A DNA stretch of 64,000 bases from Paragonimus skrjabini miyazakii (taxonomy: Eukaryota > Platyhelminthes > Trematoda > Plagiorchiida > Troglotrematidae). The position numbers and the translations under genes were made by a program. Below the pieces are notes generated by a model. It searched no databases. It worked only from the letters and a program-made list of their open reading frames with translations, and was not told where the DNA came from. The stretch's first letter is position 1. Every line of letters begins with the position of its first letter. Location: positions 231,675-295,674 of the forward strand of contig JTDE01000218.1 of assembly GCA_014338405.1 (NCBI GenBank). Reading direction: 5' to 3'. Shown in pieces: positions 26,551-39,004 of this stretch.

Positions 26551-28059
26551 AATAGCCTGGATCGATCTGTTACGTAGGCGTACCGATTCGCCAAAAAAAC
26601 GTTTACAGCCCAAGTTACGGGCGTTACATAATTAGATTTCACGATTCTGACTAACTTGGCATTAATGGTTACCATCATAGATATAACACCCCTGTCGAAC
26701 CCATATAAATGTGTTGTATTTAACATGATGATGAAACACTGAAAACAAGCTTGCTTGCTACACACTTCTCATGACTTCACATGACGCCGCGTGTCCAGTC
26801 AGTAAGGTCACATGACCCAATCCAATCAGACATAGACAAGGACAAGGTTACTGTGGCCTGACGTGACGATTAGTGAAGCATGCAAACGTCCCCGCCGCAC
26901 ACACGCACACGCCTGCGTGCACGCAACTGGCAGCACACAATGTGACGAAACGCATACAGGTGAAAAAGGTATCACATCTGTTAACGAGTCCAGGTGGAAT
27001 GATACGATACAGTTGGAAAGTTCAAGCAATTGAAAGGAGTAAAATAAAGTTCACCGAATGACTTTGACTGCGATACTAACACAAAATGAATATATAAAAA
27101 TAAGATAGTGCGACCACAGTCAGTCTTTCTTATGAGTGATAAGCCCGCCAAAAAGGCACGATCGAGATGTTATTGTGCAAGAAACCTTACGTCCCATTAA
27201 TGGCTTATTTCGGGTTTATCGGTGGGAACTAGTACTTAAAGATTCACCGCAATTGGTAACTGCTTACCTTGTCCGTAAGACCAAATAACATATCTTCGAA
27301 TTTTCTCGGGGTGTTCTTGAAAGAATATGTATACCGACAACGGTTCCTTCTATTGAGTCAAATGAAAACGATCAGAAAACAGAAAGCAATTTTAATGATC
27401 GTTAAAAGGGAGATCAGGGAAAATAGAACACGACAACTGACTGACGCAATTTCATGAAAACAAAATTGAAGTAACAATGTACAATAATCGCATCTGGTCG
27501 CGGCGTTCGTATTCAGAAAGACGTTCCAACTAGCCTGAATGCAAAAGCTTCAATCGAATGCGAGAGATGTCCCACTTAAGTCAACCGAATTTCCGCTTAC
27601 TCAGTGGTAATCTAAACACGACTTGAACCAAGTTGATGAGTCGAATTAGAATCATGTTGGTCAACCCTCCGTGTGATGAACGCTGGACAGCCATGCCTGT
27701 CGTGATTGAGGTCAACTAGTTACACGGGAGTGTGTGAGAAGAGTATGGACCACTCCAGACCAAGAGCGTCGCATGTATGAAATGATTTTGCAAACAAAGT
27801 ACTCGACCATGCGATCTGAGAGTGATCCAATGGACTGTTGCAGAAATCACCGGTCCCAGATGGATATGTCCAGGAATATCCCAACAAGTTTAACCGACTA
27901 CTACTGACAGAATGTGACACGACTGTATCATCGGCTGACTTTGAGACTAAGGTTCCGATCCGTCCTGAATGATGCTTCTCGGTCATCCTAAATAGACATC
28001 TAGTCTATGTGGAGAAAGCCCTATCTTGAAAACGCTGGGTTTAAGTTGACTCAAATCTG
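26551..28059. other. No recognised gene
   Basis: No domain recognised. A short CA/CG-rich low-complexity patch lies at about 26898-26930 (CACACACGCACACGCC type). ORFs such as 27720-27986 (-) are unassigned. Confidence 0.45.
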
Positions 28060-28098
28060 TTGATTATTCGAGTCCGGCCGATGCCCAGATTTTTTGTA
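28060..28098 (+). repeat. Truncated tRNA-derived SINE relic (B box and 3' end)
   Basis: A B-box-like TTATTCGAGTCCGG and a terminal GCCCAGATTTTTT match the 3' part of the SINE arms at 33.1 and 52.3 kb (GGTTCGAACCC...CCAGATTTTTCGCA). No A box is visible upstream, so this is a 5'-truncated or decayed copy. Confidence 0.5.
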
Positions 28099-30841
28099 AT
28101 TTGGTATTTTCTAACTCACGAAGTTTGCTACATTGCTTACCAGTTAGACTAGTTAGTCATAAGTAGATACGTACTGCCGTACCTTAGCAACAAATGAATG
28201 AATATTCGAAAAATGGCTTGCTACCGATAGGTGACTAGCTTTTAAGGCTAAATCCGAACATAGGGTGAACCACCTTCCCCATAATATAGATTGAAATGTA
28301 GTAACATCGGCTACCGAATGTGTAATACGGTCTTGGAAATTTACTCACAGCTTATGACTGTTAAAGTTGACATCCGTTGTTAAGCTAGTTAACACTCCGC
28401 GCATATTTGTTAATTATACTGTGTATGTCTACTTCTGTAAATGCAAAGTTTCAAGTAATAATTTGCCGAAAAGGTATCTTCGCTCCGAAAAACTAAATGC
28501 ACTTCAACGTCAAACATTCAAACACAACGAGAGAACCTGATGATACAACCGTCAAACATACAAAAATCACTTTGTAACGAACAGACAAACAAACTTACGG
28601 TAACCTGTTGAAGTGCGTTAAACAGACAATCAGCAGAATTTAAAAATTTACCATTCCTAGCACATTTTTTCGATCTAGAAATTTAAACATTTCAGCCTGG
28701 TCAGTTATGACCAGGGATTTGACCAGTGCATTTCAGACGAAATGGGTTCTAGAGAACGAAAACTCTTGTCTACACAACACGGTTCAGTTGAAACTGAAAT
28801 GTGGGAAAACTACCCTTAAACTGTCCACTCTGATTAATAGGAAGATGTCTGATGGCGGATGACTAGGTATTGGAGTAATTTTTGCTGCCATGCCTATTAC
28901 TGACTTGACTCAATTTTCCCCAAGTTGTCTTTAGTCAACTGGGTATAACACAAGTGTTGCCAGGTTTCGTGGGTAGATGGTCATTCTGGGCTCAGCGACT
29001 CTCGAAGTAGCTCATCGTTAAAAACTTCCATTAACAGACGTGTTTTTTTAGGTACGGGTAACCAGTCTTTGGATTCGTTTCTATGAGACAGTGTAAAATA
29101 GGATTCTGCATTTTGGACAAGGCTATGGAGTGACTTTATCCTCACATTCCTTTTAAGATATCCACTGTCATCTCGAATTTCTCGTTGTAGTTGTACAGCG
29201 TGCAGACAAATCTTATCTTTCTGCCACTGGTATCCTTACGTCTCACGGACATCCAACTTTGGTTATTACCATTGCGATAGTCAATGTGATGCAGATGGCT
29301 TCGCAGTTAACGAAGTTTTATGGTAGTGGCCGTATTAATAGAGTAATCATGGAGCAAATCAGGTAGAGTTAAAGTATGTGTGTCCAAATATCTTAATCTT
29401 GTCATTTGGCAGAGAAAACTGAAAAGTCGTAAGATAAGGTTTGGACGTTCAGTAGGACACCTTACATAGCATATCGAAGATAAATTTGTCAATACAGAGG
29501 GAAAAATTGATCTTGCAAAGAGATGGTTCCAATGAACGCTGGTTAGGTGATAAATATTTATGCCAGTCTCGCTTGGTTCCATCAGCACCACGTGCCTCAT
29601 AGGATCCAAACAGCGATTTGTGACTAAGTATAGGGATGACAATCTGGGCATATCCGCGTGATCGTGGTTGATGCAGTTACGGGCTACTCCCCTCCCCCTG
29701 GGTCTATAGTAGTTACTTGCTAGCTTGCGGGTTAATCGCGAGTTATTGATCAACTTCGGTTTATGAGATTAAAAAGTGCAACACCTGAGATAGGTTTTGA
29801 CCTTATCACTTGATACTAAGCAATTAGTGACCTTTGTTTAGGATACGCATACCTGATGACTAGCCGTCTGTATACTCCGTTACGAAGTCTAACATAAAGA
29901 TCTATATACATGTGTCTGCATGCACAAACGCTACTTAAAAGTCACCATCATTCTGCGTAACAAGCTTTACAATTAGCAATTTCGCAATGGTTACGGAAAG
30001 TCTACGTAATTTGGCTGCATTCTTAACATTTTTGCTATCTCACTTTTTTCTAATCTTTCTTTTCAAAACTACACGTTCCTCATATCAATGGAACTCATAA
30101 TATTCAACGCACGGATCCAAAACTAAAAATTCTCATAAGAAAATAAAATAAATAGCCCTATTGTTGTTAATATCATTGTTTTGCTCGTATCCCTAAATAC
30201 TGGTTGCATCGTAGTTGAAAACAAATTACAAAACCATGTATCTTACCTATCTTCGGCTGCTTGCAAATCGTACGCCCCCGGAAGCAACCATATTCCTTGA
30301 GAACTGAGCATCGAAAGATTCACACGACGACCAACATTATTAAAACCGTATGTCTGCTTGACTGGATGGTATTTCATATTTTCCAGTACTTCCCACTTTG
30401 GGGAGTACCTTGTCGAGGGCGGACTACACTGAAATTGTAAAGATTATGTTTTATGGGTATGGATAGCCAAGCACTACAGCAACACTATTCGGAAAACTTA
30501 ACCAAAATAATAAAGGTAGTTCGAAAAACGTTATGAACTTTAATCAATATTAAAATTTGAGAATACACTTGTAAGATTACCCCCACTACGAGTAATCGGT
30601 TGGTAAATGTGTTAGTTAACAATAGTAAGTGTCTACATAATGTACGATCGAAAAGCACTTGAACAGTTAAACAAGCGATTATTAGTAATCAAAATCCCCA
30701 CTGGGGAAGCTGAAGCTGCAGTTTAGCAACGCATTACTTGGTCGGTACAGTTTGTAACGATCAAGTTATGGATGCCGCACTGACAAAGGCGGACCAGATG
30801 GCTTATCACCGATTGTTCTTAAACAATGAGCCAATCTCTAG
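28099..30841. other. No recognised gene
   Basis: The stretch contains the longest anonymous ORF of the window (29307-29753, minus strand, 148 codons), which shows no domain, signal peptide or motif I recognise. No other structure was seen. Confidence 0.45.
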
Positions 30842-32095
30842 TTGAGTTATTCCATTCAGTCTTTCAGACGACGCACAATTGCTCATTGTTATGGAACGGC
30901 ACACATAATATCCATTCTTGAGTATAGGACTGCCAAATTCCGTCCGATCTCATATACATCAGCAGCAAATGAAATGTTTACAAAAATTCATTCTTGCCCA
31001 GATGGAAGATCAGGTGAACATTATGGTTTCCAGTCAGTTTGCCTATTACCATTCACGCTCATACTCTCGCTTGTCTAATTCTGCCACCGCTTGGTGAACA
31101 ATCAAGAGCTGTCAGCCTATATTTCTTCAACCACAGCAGTGCCTTTTTGGAAGCTCTGATATGACGACGCCACTTTAATTTTTCAAAGATTCTGGAATAC
31201 GAACTTCATTTGTCGAGGTTTCACGCGATTGCCTTACAACTCGAAGTCAACTTACTCAATCCGGTGGTCAAGTCTCATTGCCATTCATCATTGGTCTCGA
31301 TGTTTTACACGGAACCATCCTTTCCACTTTACTATTTTCAATTTATATTGAGTCCATGTCAGTAGACAACCATACATATTTAATCGAACATGCAGATGAC
31401 TTAGTCGCGGGTATCAAGCGCCCAAATAGATGTTCTTCTCTTGCCATGCCGGACAGTATATCTGGGCTAGCAGTTTGGTCTGAGTGCCACAGTTTGTCTC
31501 TTAACACATCCAAATATGTTGACATTCTGTTTTCGCTTATGAAAAGGAACCAATGTGGGACACCCTCCGGCGCCCGGTTCACTCTTTACATGAATAATGA
31601 ACACTTACCTCAGTTGCTTTCTGTTAAACATTCGGTAATTACAACATGACATGGTTACTCCACGTTACCGATGTTTTCACAAAAGTCCAAAGGTTTTCTT
31701 TTTATGTCTGGCACCTAAATTATCTGTCCATTCCTCACCACTTGGTCAGTCATTTTACTAAGGCTTATGTACTCCCCTAATGGATGTGTTGTTCATCTGC
31801 TACTTTCTTTGGATTTTTGTCAAAGGACTTCGCACTTTCTGCCAGATCCTCAAAATATATGTCCCATTGAAGTAGCCTTCCTCGTAGACAATTCGTTTTT
31901 CAGCATCTCACAATGCACGAACAAGTTTCAGCGAAAATCCTACCAGAAACATCTCATCCCTGCATTCGGATATCTCTAAGTGTGTTTCCACGTCTTTCAC
32001 TGGATCCTTGTACTAACATTTGTTTGCACATATTCAGTTCTATAATTCTTCCGTTATTTCGTAGTTAGCTCGATTTCTGCACAAACCCAACCTTC
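30842..32095 (+). mobile_element. CR1/Rex-like LINE, RT domain and C-terminus, decayed
   Basis: RT motifs appear in order: RPISYTSAANEMFTKI (about 30930-30990), GFQS, a decayed AFD-type block near 31120, GTILSTLLFSIYIES (about 31308-31355), and EHADDLVAGIK with an intact ADD at 31386-31418. They continue with GLAVWSECHSLSLNTSKYVDI. The C-terminal part is readable in other frames to about 32090: VFTKVQRFSFYVW (about 31670), YLSIPHHLVSHFTKAYVLP, LLSKDFALSARSSKYMS (about 31815-31865). Frameshifts near 31080, 31270 and 31650 and several stops disable it. The endonuclease half is not seen, so this is 5'-truncated or decayed. It differs from the CR1 copy at 10-13 kb. Confidence 0.8.
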
Positions 32096-32656
32096 TCATT
32101 CGTGGAATAACCCCAAAACTAAATCATTAAATGTTTTTCACAAATAAGAGTGACAATAGTCGATTTCATTAATGTATCCTCGAGTTCTACGATTATACTG
32201 ATAATTTTGTGACCTAGGCACACTTACTTGAACGTCCTCCATTTTCTGGAGATTGGCCTATTTAAAAAATGCTGAAAATTTACTTCCCGAGATGCATAAT
32301 GTATTTTATTAACTGACTCGATTTAACCTGAACTGCCCTCCAGACCTCATGTCCACAAGTTCGCTCTCAATTTACCTTCACTTAGATACTGACAGGTACC
32401 AGCACGACTGCATGCACACTGATGCATGCTATGTAAATCGATAACGCTGGCTGAGCTGCCAAACACAACGAAGTCGTGTTTGTGATTTACTCAACCGTTT
32501 CACCCTCGTACTGTTTTTAACCAATATTTGTATGTTTTCTTGCATCTTAAACCTGATTACAAAGCAACGTAAAATTCCAATTCTACCACGAATTTGTCTG
32601 TAGGCAATCTCAAAGTCATAATTATGGTGGAAGATTTGTTTAATTAGAAAGCACGG
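32096..32656. other. No recognised gene
   Basis: AT-rich flank between the LINE C-terminus and the paired tRNA-derived element. It may include the LINE 3' UTR. No gene is seen. Confidence 0.4.
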
Positions 32657-33145
32657 CTGCAGAATATTCGGGCTTTGACTGGATGCGNNNNNNNNNNNNN
32701 NNNNNNNNNNNNNNNNNNNNNNNNNNNNNNNNNNNNNNNNNNNNNNNNNNNNNNNNNNNNNNNNNNNNNNNNNNNNNNNNNNNNNNNAAACAGCACGCCT
32801 AAACACGGCAGGCGCTCTACCAGTTGAGCTACGAAGCTCAGAAATTTTGGCATTTCTAACTTACCAAATCTGATACACCACTAGTAGGCAATACGATTTC
32901 AATGCTCAACAGTGATATTGATGGAACCCAGCACGAAGTGTTCAGAACTGCGACTTTAGTATTCAATCCGATGGATCATTCGGTGGATTCCATATGACAG
33001 AGGACTGGAGGAGTAACTGAGCCAGATGTAAAAATTTATGAGCTCCAGGTATGGCTTCGTAACTCAGCTGGTAGGGCGGTTGCTATATCTGGGCACGCTG
33101 TTTCTGTCGTCGGTTCGAACCCGGCCGAATACCAGATTTTTCGCA
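32657..33145. repeat. Compound element: two inverted tRNA-derived SINE arms around a spacer (copy 1)
   Basis: The left arm is on the minus strand. Its tRNA-like 5' end is at 32837-32831 (GCTTCGT), with A-box-like TAGCTCAACTGG and GTAGAGCG. Its 3' part lies left of the N gap, ending GAATATTCTGCAG in minus orientation. The right arm is on the plus strand, 33039-33145, with A box TAACTCAGCTGG (33060-33071), B box GGTTCGAACCC (33112-33122) and the end CCAGATTTTTCGCA. The arms point away from each other, so their Pol III promoters are divergent. The spacer, about 32838-33038, resembles the spacer of the second copy at 52.1 kb (shared TGGTGGATTCCAT-type core). A nominal 100-N gap lies inside the left arm. 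Confidence 0.75.
32688..32787. other. Assembly gap of 100 N inside the left SINE arm
   Basis: Exactly 100 N. By comparison with the other SINE arms, the flanks (CGTGCTGTTT on one side, the GTCAAAGCCC segment on the other, both in minus orientation) should be separated by only about 10-17 bases, so the placeholder greatly overstates the missing sequence. Confidence 0.9.
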
Positions 33146-36100
33146 AATGGGCCTATTATAAATCTCAAACGTGCTACCGGCATTAAAGTGCTTTCCTACT
33201 TTTTCTCTAATGTGTAAAACGATTTCCAGAACTTGGCGGTGAAACTCGCACTGGCGTTGGTTATGGATCGCTGATAAATCCATGCATTAGCTATACATTA
33301 CAGGGATTCTCGAAACGATTTTGATGGGGAAGATCTACGTTGTAACATTAAAAACCCAGTAAAGCTATGGATAATTGTCACATAACTAGAAACCACTGTG
33401 TTGTCAGACAGGCATAGTGTGCTGCCAATCTCCCTGCCATAAGAGGTGTTAGTCAGGTTTCGCAGTAATCTGGTGTGTCCTTATTCTCAAACAACATGAT
33501 CAGTAAACAATGAGCTACTGAGGACCAGCCGCATTCGGTAATCTACAATCAAGGTAGGCAACTACATAAGCTAAAACAACATTGAAATTGATGAACCATA
33601 CTACACACTCTCCATCCTTAAATTCGCTTGACCCCATTAAATTTTCGCCAATGATTATCACTTTCAAATAGTAGCCATCGTTTCTCACTCTTTCTCGATG
33701 CTACCGACCAGCGTTTATCCAATAAGCGCACTCTGCACCCATTTGGATTGCTCTAAATTTCACATATTTGTTGCTATGACCGAACAGCGCAAAAGAGGTT
33801 TGTAAACTGCAAGAATACATTCGCATATGTGTGTATACTTACATCCAACGTAGATCGATTAATGCGTTGCACTCAGTGTATGCGTTTCAGCCAGTTTCAT
33901 CGCAATGCTTACCATGCGAATTGCGTGCGTTCACGTTCTATGTAGGCCTATTGGTTAGTCAGCGTGCTCAGAAACGTTACAGGTACGATGGGAAAACTAG
34001 CAGTATTTACAAAAACTAGGTGAGCAAGAAAAACTATTCTAGTTGCCTGGTTAGTGGTACGGAGGCCAAATAGTACTTTCATGATAACATTAAGGATACT
34101 TTTGCTTTGATATTCGTTTAACGAGTCGTGACTTGATTGGTTAATTCTTGCATCAATTTGTGACGCAATTAGGCTTTGGTCTTCAAGCCACTCAGTATCT
34201 GTACCGGTGATTTGTTATCCGAATAGTTTGTTCAGGTTTGCTTAGTTTTATAAACATTGCAGGCTTTCATGACTTAAGTTTACTGATTCTGAACGCGTTG
34301 GCACATAGGAAGAAGGGCGCCTAACGGGCACAAAGCGTTTATCTGTCCGTATAGGATACAGATATATACACCTGTCAATATGCCCTTCGCTTGACAAAAC
34401 TGTCTGACCCTGTATCGTAATAACAACAGCTGATTAGATTTCAGTATGGCCAAGAAAACTAGTTTGTGTGAATCAGAGTGCATTCTATACTCACAGTTGG
34501 TGGTAGAATCTTCGGTTATCAGACAACCACCCAATGAAAATGACGAAAAATGGCTAACAGATGTTCATGTACCAAAAAGTTGGTGTGAGCTAAAAGAACG
34601 AAGTAAAGAAGGTCAAACGGTGATACGAAAACCTATAGTAGATGACAACCACATTTCACAACACATTTCACAACTTGCTCGTTCAAACCTTTCTACCGCT
34701 ATCCTTAGATGATGTGTGCAAACAAAAACAAAAACAAGCCTGGGGCGTTGAGTTCAGGGTGGAAATCGTGAGATGTCAGCTTCTGACCCTTTCAAGCAGA
34801 ACCAAAACCAATTGACGACTAGACTGACTAAGGTTAGTTAATCAGTAGGACGAATCCGAACAAAGGCAAAGCGGTCAAAATGGTGTTCTTTCAAAAGTGG
34901 TGAGATGGACTTACAGAAAGTGAACTAAACTAACTTGCTCATCCTACTTCGAACTATTGAAAAAATGATGTTTAGACTCCAAAAGTGTTGTTCACACTCG
35001 AAAATTAATTCCACGGCGGTATTAATTGTTGGTTTGTAAAAACTGGACATCATTTACAAGTGGTCGCAGCTGTGCAAGTGCCCTCTGTGAAAGATAAAGC
35101 ATCCCCCTCAGGACGATCGGGCGATCTGACTATTACTCACAAGTGGACGTGGCTGAGCGTTCGCATATGATAATTCGATCAAGCCTAAGGTCAGTTCCAC
35201 TGAACAGTCGTCGAAAAGGTTGCTCCATGAAAGTGCGGCCGACGTACACCTTCAGGTCGTGGCGAGCATACATAACCATAGACAACCTCTAACAGAAGGA
35301 ACTCGAATCTGGTGCTTCTTTTCGAAAGGGGCTGATTGAAAAGTTTAGGGGAATGCGTACGTAAAGTTCAACTCATATCACTAAATGTCAATATGCCGTT
35401 TGCATTTACTGATCACGAGTCGAAAACATTTAACTACATACAATCCGACAGCGTCGTACATAGGATACTCGATGGTCGTCTACCTTTGAATCGGATTTCC
35501 AAAGGTAATCATATCACGACTTACACCAAGTAAAGAATGACGCCTTGCGCTTGCATGCATGTAGCTGACTATTAGATTACATTTGCCTATTTCAAGCCAA
35601 ATTAGTACGTAGCTTGCTCACAACCCTGTCTTACCTAAGTGCCGTGTTGCTCACCGAAAGCGACACTGATTACTTCATAAGCAGAGCAGACCAATACTTA
35701 GAACAAGGCGTAGTTGATGATCAGAGTAAAGCAACATGCAATGTCAACAACGTGAGAGTCGAAACCCAACTCTGTCTACTGCAAAATACACCATGGAACC
35801 AGGTAATTTTGTTGATCCAGCCGACCCGTTTGAAGTTTCAGTTTATATTTGGGACCTAAGATTGCTCACTTTCTTTAAAGCAATATTCACTGATAATAGC
35901 TGTTCGGCTCAGAAAGTGACAGATAGTTTGACTGTCAACACTTTTTTTTCAACAAAACGCTCAGTTATGGTACTTTGCATTTCGTATGTTATTCACGAGT
36001 AGTTGAATGTTTTACGTTAATGATTGCAGACAGCAAACAAAATGTTTAAATCTTGTAACGAATCGACTTTCGTTAATGATATTTTCATTGGTGAATACTA

Positions 36101-38999
36101 TAAAAAGGTGTTTCTTGTATCACTCACCGACATTACCGACTTACACCATTCCGATCGATCAGTAGTAGCACATTTGTCCCAGTCAGCGACCCGCTTTCGT
36201 TCTTTTAACTACAAATGAGGGTTCGTGATGAAGCAAACTTTGAGTAGGCAATAGATGAGTATGTGTTACGAAGCTTGAACACTCAATAAACACTGCGTAA
36301 ACATTTGACAAATTATTACCTTTAAACAGCGCAAATCAGTAATAAGGGAGATATCTTAAACTGTGTGCATGATGTTCGGGAAGTTCGTAATTGTTACTGA
36401 GTGGCGTTTGATATGGAATATTGATCCTGGATGTGCGAATTTGGTAGCGACGCACACAAGCCTGACCTTCTTAGCAATTAAATTCGTTCTGCAGAATAGC
36501 ATATGCTATTTTCCACTCCATCCGTTTCAAAAATTAAACTGTGAACATCGTCAGAAGGACGGATTCATTACCTTTCCTGAAATCACTGTTATCAAAATGA
36601 CGAGACACGGTTATTAGAAACAATGGAGTTATACAATCGACAAATAAATAATTAATAAGACAAAAGTCTGTTTTTTGACATTGATGAGACAAGTAAATTG
36701 TTTTTTGCAATAATTTCTTCTCAAAATTGACTCGTACAAAAACCTGAGGCAATATCTCGTATGCATTCTTGTTGATTAATTCTGTTTGATGTAAAAATTG
36801 CCTCGCATAACTAGATTACACAAGAAAGTTGTTAATTGGTTTTGGTTCTTGTTCAACCGTCAGAACACACTTTCTTCCTTTAAATTAATACAGTTCGTTC
36901 TGCTGATCAACTTGAATAAGATAATGAGAAGACACAAGTCGTATGATGCTCTCCGAAATAACACTCCACATATGAGCAGATAAGTAAATTGAATATCGAT
37001 GTGTGATCAGACGGTACGAAATATTACTCAAGAGAACAGCACACGATTTATTTCTTCTCCTTATCTCGTTTAAGTTTAATATCAGAAGGGGAATGCCCTC
37101 CGAGTGAAATTCAACCGGACCCCAGGCCCAGTTGCTTCACCACACTCAGATCTACAATATCATCAGACTGATGAACCCCCAGCCGCAACTAATCCATTCA
37201 ATCAGTCAACAGTAAAATCCAATAACGTGCACATAGAACTGAGATCCGTAGTCTAGAGTCCATGAATGCTTGCCATACAAGAAAACAAACCTAGAAATAC
37301 TACGTTCAGGGCATTTATGCACTGGTGTGTTCGGTTGTTTTGCTCTCACAATAACGGTGACAGCTCCACTGTAATGGTGACATGAACTTTTACCCAAATG
37401 TCACCTATGCCAGCGGTCATGGTGGAAGTACAACATATGAGAAAAAGTATACAAAAGCAAGGAAGTTGGATTAACCATAGGCGAATGGCTGTCTAGCATA
37501 TTTGTGATTTCACGCTGTATATATAGTCTGACCACAGGAACGTCCACCAGTGGTGAGTAAAATATGCTTTAGGATCGTATTTATCCGTTGAACGCGCACG
37601 GTAAGTTTTTAAGTGGACTCAGATTGTAGGCTGCAACCACATACTCAAATTCATGTCGTGGCCACACCTCAAATTCGGATCGCTTCGTTATTTTTTGGGA
37701 CCACACAAAATTTTATGCTACCGTTCAATAATACAAATGCAATGACCACATCATAAGTCAAGTAGGGGTGCATCATGTAGGAATATCCTTATTTTCAGTA
37801 TACTGATAAGTACGTCATGATACTTAGGTGGTTGACGCGAGTAATCACTGGCAAAAGGTCTATCTGTCCACTGCTTTCTGTGCATCGTCGTTATAATCGT
37901 TTGGATAAAAAGTTACTCTTGTATACAATCGTAACGCGGCGGAATAGACAACGTTTTCGAAATCATGAAACTGGCAAAACATCAGGGAGTTTCTGAACAG
38001 CGTGTATGGTAGAATCGGTGAGGTAATCTTAACCAAATATATACTAGCTAGCTAGTAATACAAAGGAACGAAAACATTGTCGTCTTCAAGATAAAAGCAG
38101 GCTGATCACCTTGACCGTTATTGTCCAACCTTGTGTGAGACGTCGCGTGTTGTCAGTCGAAGGTGTCCGGAACGTCCATGCCGATGAATTAACCAAAGGA
38201 GCAAAGAAAGACGGATATTCAACAGAGGTCACCCAAACGACCGACACCGAAAAGTGCGAGAAAATGCGGTGAGGTGAAGGCAGGAACCATAAGGATTTCA
38301 TGTGTGATGCGCACCGACAAAATCCCCTCTTGCCCAACAGTATGAGTGAACACTCTGACCTTTTTTGTTATCTTGGTATGGTGGTCAGGCTTTTGTGGTG
38401 TATTTATTCGGTGGGCTTCGCATACTAGAACCTCTGTCCTTGCAGGTTCAATAACGTCAGATTAGCCAAAGAGAAGCAGCCAGACAAAACGCAGATAATT
38501 TCGTTGTAAATTGTGCCAGTGTGTTGTGTTTTGATTCAAGTTTATGTTTGTTCTTGCCTGGCCCGGTTTTGTGTGTGTGACTTGTTTGTCTCTGCCATAG
38601 TACTGTTGAATTCACAGGTGTGTGGCCCCCGAGCCTGCGCGTGTGGGTGTGTCGCCAGCTACATTGCGGTACAGGCGTTTGAGCCAAAGACTTTGTTTGA
38701 GCGCCCTAATCGCCATTTTGTCTCGTTCTGGGCATCCTGGCAGTATCCCGAACCTATATAAGCCATGATTACACAACATAAACCAATTACCACACTTCAC
38801 CGGCTGTCACGCAGGATAGATCGGGTTGCCATATCTGTTGTTTGCGGCGTGGTGGATAGGAAAATATACACCACTCCCAAACCCTCCTCCTCCCTTAATG
38901 ACCTCTCCAACACGAACCCTAAAGCAGACAATGCTCATGCAACTCTGAGTAACACAGAGACCAAACTAAAAACACTCAGAGACATGAGACGCTCTGTGT
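33146..38999. other. Long stretch without a recognised gene
   Basis: No protein domain is recognised over about 5.8 kb. ORFs such as 34446-34712 (+) and the series 35336-36218 (+) cannot be assigned. A segment at about 36870-36975 is repeated near 43796-43900 (separate entries). The last 200 bases (from about 38800) may be 5' UTR or N-terminal sequence of the LINE that starts at 39005. Confidence 0.45.
36870..36975 (+). repeat. Dispersed repeat, copy 1
   Basis: The core ACTTGAATAAGATAATGAGA and its flanks recur near 43.8 kb. In one frame both copies read an alignable peptide (here LINLNKIMRRHKS, then D-LR-N), with differences mostly at tolerated positions. The family is unknown. Confidence 0.55.
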
Positions 39000-39004
39000 T
39001 GAAT

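Noticed and set aside
26898..26930. CA-rich microsatellite
   Set aside because: Short and imperfect; noted in the interval entry only.
29307..29753. 148-codon minus-strand ORF, longest anonymous frame
   Set aside because: No motif, signal peptide, splice context or family resemblance; a chance frame of this length is plausible in 64 kb. Kept only as a note in the interval entry.
33051..33138. Functional tRNA gene
   Set aside because: Acceptor stem and T arm are tRNA-like but the anticodon arm does not form a normal 5-bp/7-nt hairpin, the variable region is long and the unit is repeated; a SINE arm fits better.
37160..37195. Hammerhead ribozyme core (CTGATGA), also near 24328, 40918 and 44895
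   Set aside because: CTGATGA occurs, but no nearby GAAA partner and no flanking stems form a hammerhead, although such ribozymes are known in schistosome repeats and Penelope elements.
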